From Roseomonas sp. KE0001 (GTDB lineage Bacteria; Pseudomonadota; Alphaproteobacteria; Acetobacterales; Acetobacteraceae): DNA of 64,000 nt. The notes beneath the pieces were generated by a model. That model was not told the origin of the DNA and searched no databases. It worked only from the letters and a program-made list of their open reading frames with translations. Numbering within the stretch: position 1 is the first letter of the stretch; the number at the start of each line of letters is the position of its first letter. The DNA is taken from contig NZ_RCVQ01000007.1 in NCBI RefSeq assembly GCF_016107285.1, positions 124,001 to 188,000 on the forward strand, written 5' to 3'. A program made the translations under genes and the position numbers. Positions 9,465 to 17,541 of the stretch are shown in pieces.

Positions 9465-10061
9465 ATGGAAACTCTTCCCTGGCGCGACACGCCCCGGCGC
9501 TTCGGGCGCGTGAGCCGCATCCTGCACTGGGGCATGGCCGCGCTGTTCGCCTGGCAGTTCCTCGGGATGATCCTCAAGGTCACGCTCGGCCGGCATCCGG
9601 TGGCCGGCGTCTTTGTCGGCACGCATGCCTCGGTGGGCTTCCTGCTGCTGCTCCTGGTGCTGGCGCGGGGGAGCTGGGCGTTGTTCAACATGCGGTGGCG
9701 GCCGCAGCCCGACCGGGGCTGGCTCGGCTACGCCGCCATGGCGGGCCACCTCGCGCTCTATGCGCTGATGCTCATCGTGCCGGCCCTGGCCCTGCTGCGC
9801 AGCTACGGCTCCGGCCGCGCCTTCGCCCCCTTCGGGCTTCCCCTCTTCCCCGGCTTCCAGGGCGGCCCGATCGGCTGGATGGTGGCGCCGGGCAACGCCC
9901 TGCACGGCTGGCTCGGCTGGGCCCTGCTGGCGCTGATCGCCGGCCATGTCGCCATGGTGGTGCTGCACCGCTTTGTCTGGCATGACGAGGTGCTGTCCCG
10001 GATGGCCGGCGGTCCGCGCCGGGGTCGGGCACCCCGGCCCGACCTGGCCGGAACGCGCTGA
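9465..10061 (+). CDS. Cytochrome b561 family diheme membrane protein
   Basis: Four-helix inner-membrane cytochrome of the CybB/b561 family, probably moving electrons to or from quinone. 198 residues from the ATG at 9465, which has a perfect AGGAGG five bases upstream; the in-frame ATG 14 codons earlier lacks one. Putative heme-ligand histidines lie in SRILHWGMAALF (helix 1), VGTHASVGFLLLLL (helix 2), NALHGWLGWALLALIAGHVAMVVLH (helix 4 region) and MAGHLALYALM (helix 3). It is followed at 17 bases by a flavin-binding protein gene, possibly in the same transcript. The specific redox partner is unknown. Confidence 0.88.
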   Translation: METLPWRDTPRRFGRVSRILHWGMAALFAWQFLGMILKVTLGRHPVAGVFVGTHASVGFLLLLLVLARGSWALFNMRWRPQPDRGWLGYAAMAGHLALYALMLIVPALALLRSYGSGRAFAPFGLPLFPGFQGGPIGWMVAPGNALHGWLGWALLALIAGHVAMVVLHRFVWHDEVLSRMAGGPRRGRAPRPDLAGTR

Positions 10062-10078
10062 GAAGGAAGAGGCCGCGC

Positions 10079-10717
10079 ATGAACGACGCCACCCGTCCCG
10101 CCGCGGCGGCGGACCATCTGATCACCAGCCAGGAGGCGCTGCAGGCGCATTACGCGCCACCGCGCGAGCTGGTGATGAAGAAGGTGGCCGACCGGATCGA
10201 CCCGCGCACGGCCCGCTTCATCGCGGCGAGCCCCTTCTGCGCCCTGGCCACCTTCGGCGCGCGCGGGCCGCATTGCACGCCGCGCGGCGACGCGCCCGGC
10301 TTCGTGGACGTGCTGGACGAGAAGACCCTCGCCCTGCCGGACCGGCGCGGCAACAACCGCATCGACGCGCTGCGCGACATCGTCGACAACCCCGCCCTGG
10401 CCCTGCTCTTCCTGGTTCCCGGCGCGGGCGAGACGCTGCGCATCGGCGGGCTGGGGCGGATCAGCACCGATCCGGCGCTGTGCGAGCGCTACGCGGTGCA
10501 GGGCCAGACGCCGGCCACGGTGCTGCTGATCGAGGTGCGGGAAGTGTTCATGCAGTGCCAGCGCGCCATCCTGCGCTCCCGCGTCTGGGGCGAGCGGGCC
10601 AAGCCGCAGGACCTGCCGAGCGCCGGCGAGCTGCTGGCCGCGCACACCGGCGGCCTCGTCGACGCCGCGGCCTATGACGCCGAGGCGGCGCCGCGGGTCA
10701 GCGCGACCCTCTACTGA
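10079..10717 (+). CDS. Pyridoxamine 5'-phosphate oxidase-like flavin-binding protein (MSMEG_1061 type)
   Basis: 212 residues with a split-barrel FMN-binding fold. The segments FIAASPFCALATFGARGPHCTPRGD, LALPDRRGNNRIDALRDIV and GLGRISTDPALCERYAVQG match the MSMEG_1061-type subgroup of the PNPOx-like superfamily. This subgroup is usually annotated only as FMN-binding, and true vitamin B6 oxidase activity is unlikely. It is 17 bases downstream of the cytochrome b561 gene, so a joint redox role is possible but not shown. The convergent ymdB gene ends 18 bases away. Confidence 0.8.
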   Translation: MNDATRPAAAADHLITSQEALQAHYAPPRELVMKKVADRIDPRTARFIAASPFCALATFGARGPHCTPRGDAPGFVDVLDEKTLALPDRRGNNRIDALRDIVDNPALALLFLVPGAGETLRIGGLGRISTDPALCERYAVQGQTPATVLLIEVREVFMQCQRAILRSRVWGERAKPQDLPSAGELLAAHTGGLVDAAAYDAEAAPRVSATLY

Positions 10718-10735
10718 GCCTCGGAAGCCTGAGCC

Positions 10736-11566
10736 TTAGAAGTCCGGCATGGCGGGCGCCAGCAGCCCGCCATGCCGGACCGGCGCCACCTTCTGCGCCA
10801 GGCCGGTGGCGTCGTCGGTGCGGACCAGGACGCCGCTGAGCGTCGCCGGCCCCTCGGCCGGAGCCAGCTTCTCCCCCGGCACCTTCTTCCAGAAGCGCAG
10901 CGCCGCGCCGCCCTTCTGCATGCCGATGACGCTGTCATAGTCGCCGCACATGCCGGCATCCGTCATGTAGGCCGTGCCCCCGGGCAGGATGCGGTGGTCG
11001 GCGCTCGGCACGTGGGTGTGGGTGCCCACCACCAGGCTGACCTTGCCGTCGAAGCTGTGCGCCATGGCCATCTTCTCGCTCGTGGCCTCGGCATGGATGT
11101 CGATCATCGCCGCCTGCACCGTGCCGGCGGCGCCCAGGCTGTGCCGCGCCAGCTCGGCCTGCACGGCGCGGAAGGGATCGTCCAGCGGTTCCATGAACAG
11201 CCGGCCCATGGCGTTGATCACCAGCAGCTTCCGCCCGCCCGCGACCTCGACCACCGTGGCGCCGCGCCCGGGCGTGCCGGGCGGGTAGTTGAGCGGGCGG
11301 ATCAGCCGTGGCTCGCCATCGATGAAGCCGATGATCTCCTTGCGGTCCCAGGAATGGTTGCCGAGCGTCAGCACATCCGCCCCGGCCGCCAGGAAGGCGC
11401 GCACCATGTCGGGAGAGACACCGAAGCCGTGGCTGGCGTTCTCGACGTTGACCACCACCGCATCGGCGGCGAGGCGCCGGCGCAGCTCCGGCAGGGCCGC
11501 GGTCAGCGCGTCGCGCCCGGAGCGGCCGACGACATCGCCGAGAAACAGGATCCGCACGTCACTCAA
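10736..11566 (-). CDS. YmdB family metallophosphoesterase
   Basis: Dinuclear-metal phosphoesterase of the TIGR00282/YmdB type; the Bacillus homologue hydrolyses 2',3'-cAMP-type nucleotides. 276 residues. Metal-ligand motifs are complete: LFLGDVVGRSG (Asp), VVNVENASHGFG (Glu/Asn), LTLGNHSWDRKE (Asn-His), MIDIHAEATSEK (His) and VVGTHTHVPSAD (His-x-His). The start is either TTG at 11566, overlapping the fau stop, or GTG three codons later, which has GAGAAGG at better spacing. Downstream of fau on the same strand. Confidence 0.88.
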   Translation of the reverse strand: MSDVRILFLGDVVGRSGRDALTAALPELRRRLAADAVVVNVENASHGFGVSPDMVRAFLAAGADVLTLGNHSWDRKEIIGFIDGEPRLIRPLNYPPGTPGRGATVVEVAGGRKLLVINAMGRLFMEPLDDPFRAVQAELARHSLGAAGTVQAAMIDIHAEATSEKMAMAHSFDGKVSLVVGTHTHVPSADHRILPGGTAYMTDAGMCGDYDSVIGMQKGGAALRFWKKVPGEKLAPAEGPATLSGVLVRTDDATGLAQKVAPVRHGGLLAPAMPDF

Positions 11567-12192
11567 ACCTTCTCGATGGGGATATAACCACGCTCGGTGG
11601 CGATGCCGGCCAGCGGCCGGTCATTGGGGCCGGCCGGCACCGACGCCACCTCCTGCGCCGTATAGCCGACGCCGATCGCGGTCGCCGCCGGCAGCGCGGC
11701 CAGGGTCCGGTCATAATAGCCGCCGCCATAGCCGAGGCGCAGGCCCCGGCGGTCGAAGGCCAGCAGCGGCACCAGCAGCCAGTCCGGCACCGCCGTCCCG
11801 GCGCTCTCGGCAGGGACGGAGGTGCCGAAGCGGCCCGGCACCAGCGCCTCTCCCGGCCGCCACCGCCGGAAGAGCAGCGGCCGGCCGCGCGGCGGCGTGA
11901 CCGGCAGGGCCAGAACATGCCCCCGGGCGGCGAGCGCGTGCAGCAGCGGCCGGATGTCGATCTCGGCGCCCATCGGCCAGAAGCCGCCGACCACGGCGCC
12001 GGGCGGCGGCGGGGCGGCCCGCAGCAGATGGCCGGCCAGGGCCTCGCCCGCCCCGGCATCGACCCCGGTATCGTCCAGGGCGTCGCGCCGTTCCAGGGCG
12101 CGGAGTCGCGCCGCCGCCTTCGCGCTTGCGAGCGACGGGGGGTCCGGCAGGCCGGCTTCGAGGGGGGAGGGAATGTTGCGCGGAGCCGCCAT
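11563..12192 (-). CDS. fau: 5-formyltetrahydrofolate cyclo-ligase
   Basis: ATP-dependent enzyme converting 5-formyl-THF to 5,10-methenyl-THF. 209 residues as called. The ATP/magnesium-binding signature LRLGYGGGYYDRTLA lies near the C-terminus, and the N-terminal ASAKAAARLRALERRDALD matches the usual start helix. No ribosome binding site precedes the ATG at 12192, so translation may begin a few codons later. Position directly downstream of zapA and a structured RNA is the classic zapA-ssrS-fau (ygfA) arrangement of proteobacteria. The 3' end overlaps ymdB. Confidence 0.93.
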   Translation of the reverse strand: MAAPRNIPSPLEAGLPDPPSLASAKAAARLRALERRDALDDTGVDAGAGEALAGHLLRAAPPPPGAVVGGFWPMGAEIDIRPLLHALAARGHVLALPVTPPRGRPLLFRRWRPGEALVPGRFGTSVPAESAGTAVPDWLLVPLLAFDRRGLRLGYGGGYYDRTLAALPAATAIGVGYTAQEVASVPAGPNDRPLAGIATERGYIPIEKV

Positions 12193-12193
12193 G

Positions 12194-12341
12194 GCCGTTG
12201 GCGTCTTATCCTCCTAAGGCCTGCTAGCGCAGGTGGGCGCCAGATAGCCGGACCACGATCCGGCCAGAGCCAGCTCCCGGAGGATGCTTATTGGCCCCAG
12301 GGATAAATTGCCTGACGCGCCCGACAGCCCCGCAACGGACA
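12194..12341 (-). ncRNA. ssrS: Probable 6S RNA (ssrS)
   Basis: The 150-base gap between zapA and fau, the standard position of 6S RNA in proteobacteria, has the expected long-hairpin layout on the minus strand. The ends can pair (CCGTTG at 12338-12333 with CAACGG at 12200-12195), inner segments pair (ATCCTCC with GGAGGAT), and the tip is a strong hairpin GCCGGA-TCGTGG-TCCGGC. About 148 nt, a normal size for alphaproteobacterial 6S. 6S RNA mimics an open promoter and binds the housekeeping RNA polymerase in stationary phase. Exact ends are not certain. Confidence 0.7.
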
Positions 12342-12342
12342 T

Positions 12343-12672
12343 TTAGGGACGGTCGAGCGTCGCGGCAATGCCCTCGATCCGTTCCGCGAGCCGGCCGAGA
12401 CGCTCGGCCAGGCGGGGATCGGCGGCGGGGGCGGCACCGGACTGGCCCGCCCGGGCCTGGGACAGCTCGACGCGCAGGTCATGGATCTCGTCGGCCAGCA
12501 GCAGGGCGGCCAGCAGCAGCAGGCGGCTCTCGCCGAACTGCCCGCCCATGGCGCGGATCGAGGAAACCCGCCGGTCGACATCCGCCGCGAGCGCGATCAG
12601 ATGCCCCTCCTGGCCGTCCTCGCAGGAGACGGGATGGGTATAGCCGCCAACGCGAACCGTGACCTGACCCAA
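12343..12672 (-). CDS. zapA: Cell division protein ZapA
   Basis: Small FtsZ-ring stabilising protein. 109 residues with the N-terminal VTVRVGGYTHPVSCEDGQEG globular domain, in which the GY and C-D-G-Q-E/D residues are family-conserved, then LIALAADVDRRVSSI and a long C-terminal coiled coil (residues about 45-105, ESRLLLLAALLLADEIHDL). Lies 2 bases downstream of a small coiled-coil protein gene and immediately upstream of the 6S RNA and fau, as in many proteobacteria. Confidence 0.93.
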   Translation of the reverse strand: MGQVTVRVGGYTHPVSCEDGQEGHLIALAADVDRRVSSIRAMGGQFGESRLLLLAALLLADEIHDLRVELSQARAGQSGAAPAADPRLAERLGRLAERIEGIAATLDRP

Positions 12673-12674
12673 GC

Positions 12675-12953
12675 TCAGCTCTCCTTGTGCTCGTCGTCCG
12701 GCAGGCCGGGCGACGTCGTCTCATCAAGCCCCGGCCCGGCGGGCTCCGCCGGGGCCTCGGCCCCTTCCACCTCCGCCAGCGCGCCCCGCAGCCGCAGCAG
12801 CGCGTCGTCGAGCCGCGCGGAGAGCGCCGCCAGGGCCTCCGGCGGAACGCCGGGCGGCGCACCCGCCGCCGTGTCCAGCCGGCCCAGCACCGCCGCCAAC
12901 CGCTCGACCGCCCGTTCCAGCCGTGCAGCGGCCTGATCCACCGCGTCGCTCAT
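12675..12953 (-). CDS. Small coiled-coil protein upstream of zapA (DUF4164-like)
   Basis: 92 residues, not assigned with certainty. The sequence is a heptad-rich helix (residues 5-66, AAARLERAVERLAAVLGRLD and ALSARLDDALLRLRGAL) ending in an acidic, Pro-rich tail. Alphaproteobacteria commonly carry such a coiled-coil protein (DUF4164 type) directly before zapA. It is followed 2 bases later by zapA, so the two are almost certainly co-translated. A role near the division ring is inferred only from this context. Confidence 0.75.
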   Translation of the reverse strand: MSDAVDQAAARLERAVERLAAVLGRLDTAAGAPPGVPPEALAALSARLDDALLRLRGALAEVEGAEAPAEPAGPGLDETTSPGLPDDEHKES

Positions 12954-13135
12954 GCCGCCGCCTTCGCCCCAGCGTGATACCTCATGATGAAGGCTTTAAG
13001 CGGCGCAAGCATCCAGGGTCAACGGATGCCCGTCCGGCGGTGCTTCCGCCCGCCTTCCATCGGAGCCTGGAAGCCCGCCGCCGCCGCCTCCCCGGACCAT
13101 GGCGGGCCAGGCCTCGCCGCGCTATGCGGGGGCGC

Positions 13136-13579
13136 ATGATCCTGGCTCCGGCCGTGACCGTGCATGATGCCGCCGGCGCGCGGATGGCCCTGGCCGCCGC
13201 CGCCCGGCGCTGCCCCGGCGCCACGCTGCCCCTCCTGTCGCCCCCCGGCGCCGCGCGCTGGCTCACGCCGGAGACCTTCCTGGCGATGCTGGCCCCCGCC
13301 CGGCGCGACTGGCCGGGACAGCCCTGCCTGCCGGTTCTGGACTGCGGCGATGCCCCCGGCTTCGCCCTCGCCGCACTGCGCGCCGGCCTACCCGCCGTGG
13401 TGCTGGGCGCCGGGGCGCCGGGGCGGCCGGCGGTGGAGGCCGTGGCCGTCGCGCTGGGCGCCGCGGCCTGGCGGCGGGCGCCCCCTTCCCTGGTGCTGCG
13501 GCCGCCGCTCGGCAGCGCCATGGAGCGCGCGCTGGACGCCTGGCTCGACGGCGGCGCCGGTGACATCCCCCGCTGGTGA
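13136..13579 (+). CDS. Hypothetical Ala/Pro-rich protein
   Basis: 147 residues from the ATG at 13136 (an in-frame ATG 12 bases earlier is possible). No family was recognised. The protein alternates short hydrophobic strands with Ala-rich helices (VTVHDAAGARMALAAAAR, LLSPPGAARWLTPETFLAML, LPVLDCGDAPGFALAALRAG, AVVLGAGAPGRPAVEAVAV), suggesting a small alpha/beta fold. The coding pattern, with strong third-position GC, looks real. The last codons and stop lie inside a 16-base tandem repeat, so the C-terminus (GDIPRW) may vary between strains. Confidence 0.65.
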   Translation: MILAPAVTVHDAAGARMALAAAARRCPGATLPLLSPPGAARWLTPETFLAMLAPARRDWPGQPCLPVLDCGDAPGFALAALRAGLPAVVLGAGAPGRPAVEAVAVALGAAAWRRAPPSLVLRPPLGSAMERALDAWLDGGAGDIPRW

Positions 13580-13602
13580 CATCCCCCGCTGGTGACATCC
13601 TG
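13561..13602. repeat. 16-base tandem repeat, 2.6 copies
   Basis: The unit TGACATCCCCCGCTGG occurs at 13561-13576 and 13577-13592 exactly, with a partial third copy at 13593-13602. It overlaps the last codons and stop of the upstream hypothetical gene. Because 16 is not a multiple of three, the second copy shifts frame and supplies the stop codon just after the first unit. Likely produced by replication slippage. Confidence 0.9.
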
Positions 13603-13670
13603 GGGGGGGCTCGGCTAAGCCTGTACGGCCAGAATCCGGCGGAAACAACGCCGACACGGAAGGACGGACG

Positions 13671-14588
13671 ATGCAGCTGACACCCCGCGTGAAGGACATC
13701 CTCTCCTGGTACGAGAGCGACAATCCCGGCACCAAGGCGAACCTCGCCCGCATCCTGATGGAGGGGAAGCTGGGCGGCACCGGCCGGCTGGTGATCCTGC
13801 CGGTCGACCAGGGCTTCGAGCACGGCCCGGCGCGCAGCTTCGCGCCCAATCCCGCCGCCTATGACCCGCGCTATCACTTCGATCTGGCGATCGAGGCCGG
13901 GCTCAACGCCTATGCCGCCCCGCTCGGCATGATCGAGGCCGGCGCCGCGACCTATGCCGGCGCCATCCCGACCATCCTGAAGGTCAATTCCTCGAACAGC
14001 CTCTCCACCACCAAGGACCAGGCGGTGACGGGCACGGTGGCGGATGCCCTGCGGCTCGGCTGCTCGGCCATCGGCTTCACCATCTATCCGGGTTCGGAAT
14101 ACCAGTTCGAGATGATGGAGGAGCTGCGCGAGCTGGCCGAGGAGGCCAAGTCGGCCGGTCTCGCGGTGGTAGTGTGGAGCTATCCGCGCGGCCCCAATCT
14201 CGACAAGACGGCGGAGACGGCACTCGACATCTGCGCCTATGCCGCGCACATGGCGGCGCTGCTGGGGGCGCACATCATCAAGGTGAAGCCGCCGACGGAG
14301 GCGATCTCCCTCGACGCCGCGAAGAAGACCTACGAGAAGAACCCGGTGCCCGAGATCGGCAGCCTGGCCGGGCGCATCCGCCATGTGGTGCAGGCCTGCT
14401 TCGGCGGCCGGCGGCTGGTGGTCTTCTCCGGCGGCGAGGCGGGCACCAGCGAATCGCTCGTCGAGATGGCCAGGGGCATCCACGCCGGCGGCGGCAACGG
14501 CTCGATCATCGGCCGCAACACCTTCCAGCGCCCGAAGGCGGAGGCGCTGAGGCTGCTGTCGGACATCATCGCCGTCTACAAGGCCTGA
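13671..14588 (+). CDS. Class I fructose-bisphosphate aldolase (FbaB/DhnA type)
   Basis: Schiff-base aldolase cleaving fructose-1,6-bisphosphate to DHAP and glyceraldehyde-3-phosphate. 305 residues. [18 protein letters not shown] near residue 40-58, [27 protein letters not shown] and [18 protein letters not shown] match the archaeal-type FbaB family. The Lys in [12 protein letters not shown] is the probable Schiff-base residue, and [12 protein letters not shown] and [16 protein letters not shown] form the phosphate-binding end of the barrel. GGAAGGACGG precedes the ATG. A ThiE-family gene follows 58 bases downstream. Confidence 0.95.
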   Translation: MQLTPRVKDILSWYESDNPGTKANLARILMEGKLGGTGRLVILPVDQGFEHGPARSFAPNPAAYDPRYHFDLAIEAGLNAYAAPLGMIEAGAATYAGAIPTILKVNSSNSLSTTKDQAVTGTVADALRLGCSAIGFTIYPGSEYQFEMMEELRELAEEAKSAGLAVVVWSYPRGPNLDKTAETALDICAYAAHMAALLGAHIIKVKPPTEAISLDAAKKTYEKNPVPEIGSLAGRIRHVVQACFGGRRLVVFSGGEAGTSESLVEMARGIHAGGGNGSIIGRNTFQRPKAEALRLLSDIIAVYKA

Positions 14589-14646
14589 CCCGGCGGCCGG
14601 GGCGGGCCATCCCCGCTCCGCCGCCACTCCTGGATCCCAGCCTCCC

Positions 14647-15273
14647 ATGCCCGACTGCCAGCTCTACCTGATCACCCCGCCCCGGATCGATCCCGGCCAC
14701 TTCCCGGACCTGCTGGCCCGCGCGCTGGACGCCGGCGAGGTGGCCGCGTTGCAGGTGCGGCTGAAGGATGTGCCGGAGGACGAACTGCGGCGCGCCATCG
14801 ACGCGCTGCGCCCGGTCGCGCAGTCCCGCGGCGTCGCCGTCCTGATGAACGACCGCGCCGACCTGGCCGTGGCGCATGGCTGCGACGGGGCGCATCTCGG
14901 CCAGGAGGATGGCGACCACGCGGCGGCCCGCAAGCTGCTCGGGCCGGACCGGACGCTGGGCATCACCTGCCACGGCAGCCGGCACCTGGCGATGGAGGCC
15001 GGTGAGGTCGGTGCCGATTACGTCGCCTTCGGGGCCTTCTTCCCGACCGCGACCAAGCAGGCCGAGCATCGCGCCGAGCCGGAGATCCTCACCTGGTGGA
15101 CGGAGATGTTCGAGCTGCCCTCGGTCGCCATCGGCGGCATCACCGCGGCGAACTGCGCCCCCCTGGTGCGGGCGGGGGCCGATTTCCTGGCGGTGGTCGG
15201 GGCAGTGTGGAGCCATCCGGAAGGGCCGGAGGCCGGGGTGCGGGCGATGCGGGCGGCCATCGCCGCCGCGTGA
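14647..15273 (+). CDS. thiE: ThiE-family thiamine phosphate synthase
   Basis: Predicted to join the pyrimidine (HMP-PP) and thiazole phosphates into thiamine monophosphate. 208 residues, a complete TIM barrel. Signature elements: LQVRLKD (pyrophosphate contact), [26 protein letters not shown] (Mg and substrate), [35 protein letters not shown], and [15 protein letters not shown] closing the barrel. No other thiamine gene and no recognisable TPP riboswitch was seen in the 58-base gap upstream, so it may instead be a TenI-type paralogue, although the active-site motifs look like ThiE. Confidence 0.85.
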   Translation: MPDCQLYLITPPRIDPGHFPDLLARALDAGEVAALQVRLKDVPEDELRRAIDALRPVAQSRGVAVLMNDRADLAVAHGCDGAHLGQEDGDHAAARKLLGPDRTLGITCHGSRHLAMEAGEVGADYVAFGAFFPTATKQAEHRAEPEILTWWTEMFELPSVAIGGITAANCAPLVRAGADFLAVVGAVWSHPEGPEAGVRAMRAAIAAA

Positions 15274-15280
15274 CCGGCTC

Positions 15281-15766
15281 TCAGGGCCGGCGGCGATAGG
15301 GCTGGCCGGTGACCGGACAGGCCGGCGGGTCCGGCAGGCGGGCGATGCGGGCCCGCGCCGCCGCGGCCTGGCCGGGCTCGGCGCGCTGCTCATCCGGCCG
15401 CTGACCCTCGGGATAGGCGCCCACCACCAGCAGATCCTCGCTTGCCAGCAGGCATTTGTGGCCGGTGCCGGCAGGCAGCACCACCACGTCGCCGGCCTGC
15501 AGCCGCTGCGGCACCGTGCCCTCCCCGCCCAGCTGAAGCAGGACCTCGCCCTCGATGATGGCCAGGGCCTCATGCGCGGTGGTGTGGAAATGGACATGGC
15601 CGTAGATGCCGTCCCGCCAGGCGGGCGGCCAGCCATGGCCGGCGAACAGCGCCTCCGCCGCCTCGGCCCGCCGGGCCTCGAAGGCCTCGCGGTAGATCAG
15701 CACTGGCAGCCGGGGGTTGTTCGGCACCCCCTCCTGCTCGGCAAGCCAGATGGTTTCATACTCCAT
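15281..15766 (-). CDS. YjlB-type cupin domain protein
   Basis: 161 residues. The N-terminal VPNNPRLPVLIYREAF and the single-domain cupin with HVHFHTTAHEALAIIEGEV (metal-binding His/Glu) and LQAGDVVVLPAGTGHKCL match the YjlB family, whose biochemical role is not established. The start at 15766 was preferred because it begins right at the family's N-terminus; the longer in-frame version adds an unrelated leader. Ends 7 bases after the convergent thiE stop. The C-terminus ends in a Pro/Arg-rich segment. Confidence 0.85.
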   Translation of the reverse strand: MEYETIWLAEQEGVPNNPRLPVLIYREAFEARRAEAAEALFAGHGWPPAWRDGIYGHVHFHTTAHEALAIIEGEVLLQLGGEGTVPQRLQAGDVVVLPAGTGHKCLLASEDLLVVGAYPEGQRPDEQRAEPGQAAAARARIARLPDPPACPVTGQPYRRRP

Positions 15767-15857
15767 GGGCAGCTCCCTGACTGTGGCGGTTAACAGCAAG
15801 TTCTGTGGAGAGAACGAGCCGCCGCGCTCAGGGTTGCCGCTTGCGGTATCCTGTGCC

Positions 15858-16541
15858 TCAGGCCGCCGGGGCGTGGCGGGCCAGGCCGCCGAACAGGTCC
15901 AGCATGCGCTCGCGCCAGGCGGCCACCGGATCGTCCGGCTCCAGCAGCGCAAGCTCCGAGACCGACCGCGCCCACTGGAAGCCGCCGAAGACCGCGTAGT
16001 CGCCGTATCGCGGCGCCTCGCCGCCGAGGAAGGGCGCGTCGCGCAGCAGCAGCCGCAGCGGCTGCAGGCTGGCCCGGAACTCCGGCAGGCGCTGTTCGCG
16101 GCCGGCAGTCACCTGTTCCAGGGGCTGGCCGAAGCGGGCCTCGCGGCTGGCGCGGAAATAGGCGCGCTGCCCCTCGCCCAGCCAACGCGGGATGTCGCTG
16201 ACGATCAGCCGGACCAGATGGGCGTTCAGCGTCGCATCGGCCCAGGCGTTGATGAACCGCGTGGCCGCCGGGTCACCGCCGAAAAGGCTCGGCCGGTCGG
16301 GATAGGCCTGCTCCAGATACAGGGCGATGGCCCAGGAATCGGCGACCACCGTCTCGCCATCCCGCAGGACGGGAACCTTGTCCTGGCCGGAGAAGGCGAG
16401 GGCCTCGCCCTCGGTGAAACGCCAGGGGATGCAGGCGGCGTCGAGCCCCTTGTGCGCCAGCGCCATCCGGCTGCGCCAGCAATAGGGGCTGAAGCGGCGC
16501 TCCGGGTCCTCGCCGGTCAGTTCGTAGAGCCGGAGCGCCAT
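15858..16541 (-). CDS. Glutathione S-transferase family protein
   Basis: 227 residues: an N-terminal thioredoxin-like domain (RLYELTGEDPERRFSPYCWRSRMALAHKG, then DKVPVLRDGETVVADSWAIALYLEQAYP, the glutathione-binding VP-x-L and ADS-x-AI elements) and an all-helical C-terminal domain (about 90-227). The first helix contains SPYCWRSR, so a Ser or Cys could serve as the thiol-activating residue. Only 4 bases downstream of a second GST gene, so both are one operon. Substrate unknown. Confidence 0.88.
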   Translation of the reverse strand: MALRLYELTGEDPERRFSPYCWRSRMALAHKGLDAACIPWRFTEGEALAFSGQDKVPVLRDGETVVADSWAIALYLEQAYPDRPSLFGGDPAATRFINAWADATLNAHLVRLIVSDIPRWLGEGQRAYFRASREARFGQPLEQVTAGREQRLPEFRASLQPLRLLLRDAPFLGGEAPRYGDYAVFGGFQWARSVSELALLEPDDPVAAWRERMLDLFGGLARHAPAA

Positions 16542-16545
16542 CGTC

Positions 16546-17256
16546 TCAGCCCTGCTTTCCGGTGGTCGAGGTCTGGCCGAAGAGGACCGCCCGGCTGTCC
16601 TCCGGCTTGATCGCCTGGGCGCTGAACTCCTCCGCCCGGGCATAGGCCCTGACCGTTCCCGGCCGCGCCTTGATGGCCGCGAACCAGCGCGCGACGTTGG
16701 GGAAGTCCTCCAGCTTCTGGCCCTGCCGCTCATGCGGCACGATCCAGGGATAGATCGCCATGTCGGCAATGCTGTAGTCCGGCCCGGCCACGAAGGCGCG
16801 GTCGGCCAGGCGCCGGTCCAGCACGCCGTAGAGGCGGTTGGTCTCCTTCACGTAGCGGTCGATGGCGTAGGGGATCTTCTCCGGCGCATAGACGTTGAAA
16901 TGGTGGTTCTGGCCCGCCATCGGACCGAGGCCGCCCATCTGCCAGAACAGCCACTGCAGCACCTCGGCGCGGCCCCGGATCTCCTGCGGGGGCGGGATGA
17001 AGCGGCCGATCTTGTCGCCCAGGTAGAGCAGGATGGCGCCGCTCTCGAAGAGCGACACCGGCGCGCCGCCATCCGCGGGCTCGGTGTCGAGGATGGCGGG
17101 GATGCGGTTGTTCGGCGCGATGGCCAGGAATTCGGGGCGGAACTGCTCGCCCTTGCCGATGTTCACGGGGTGGATCCGGTACGGGAGACCGGCCTCCTCC
17201 AGGAACATCGTGACCTTGTGGCCGTTCGGGGTGGTCCAGTAGTGAAGGTCGATCAT
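16546..17256 (-). CDS. yfcG: Nu-class glutathione transferase / disulfide-bond oxidoreductase (YfcG-like)
   Basis: 236 residues. The start DLHYWTTPNGHKVTMFLEEAGLPY is diagnostic of the YfcG/YghU nu class, which uses two glutathiones and reduces disulfides. NNRIPAILDTEP and FESGAILLYLGDKIGRFIPP form the glutathione site, and WLFWQMGGLGPMAGQNHHF is the other class hallmark. The ATG at 17256 gives the normal family N-terminus. It is the first gene of a two-GST operon. Possible roles are thiol redox control or detoxification. Confidence 0.9.
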   Translation of the reverse strand: MIDLHYWTTPNGHKVTMFLEEAGLPYRIHPVNIGKGEQFRPEFLAIAPNNRIPAILDTEPADGGAPVSLFESGAILLYLGDKIGRFIPPPQEIRGRAEVLQWLFWQMGGLGPMAGQNHHFNVYAPEKIPYAIDRYVKETNRLYGVLDRRLADRAFVAGPDYSIADMAIYPWIVPHERQGQKLEDFPNVARWFAAIKARPGTVRAYARAEEFSAQAIKPEDSRAVLFGQTSTTGKQG

Positions 17257-17541
17257 GGCGGCGTTCTCCGGGCCTGGCCTGGGGGCCCGGCGGGCCGCAG
17301 GCACCTTTGGGGCAGGACGCTACCGGCCCCCTGGAAGACCGGCAAGCCACCTTGTCCGGCCCGTCGCACCCGCCCTTCCGGTGGTCCTCTCCAGGCATCT
17401 CCGGACGGAAGGCCGCAAGGTGGTCGGGTTATTCGCCTCATGATTGTGCTTTGTGCAGCGGCCTCTCCCCCGTGTATATGATTTGTGACGCGGCCTCCGG
17501 CCGCGACGCCGCACGAGCCGGGGACAGGTCTTCAAGACATT

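Noticed and set aside
14589..14646. Possible TPP riboswitch before thiE
   Set aside because: Only 58 bases are available and the conserved TPP-aptamer segments (CTGAGA and ACCTGA-like) were not seen.
15281..15952. Longer minus-strand version of the YjlB cupin starting at 15952
   Set aside because: The extra N-terminal residues are unrelated to the family and the Met at 15766 gives the normal start.
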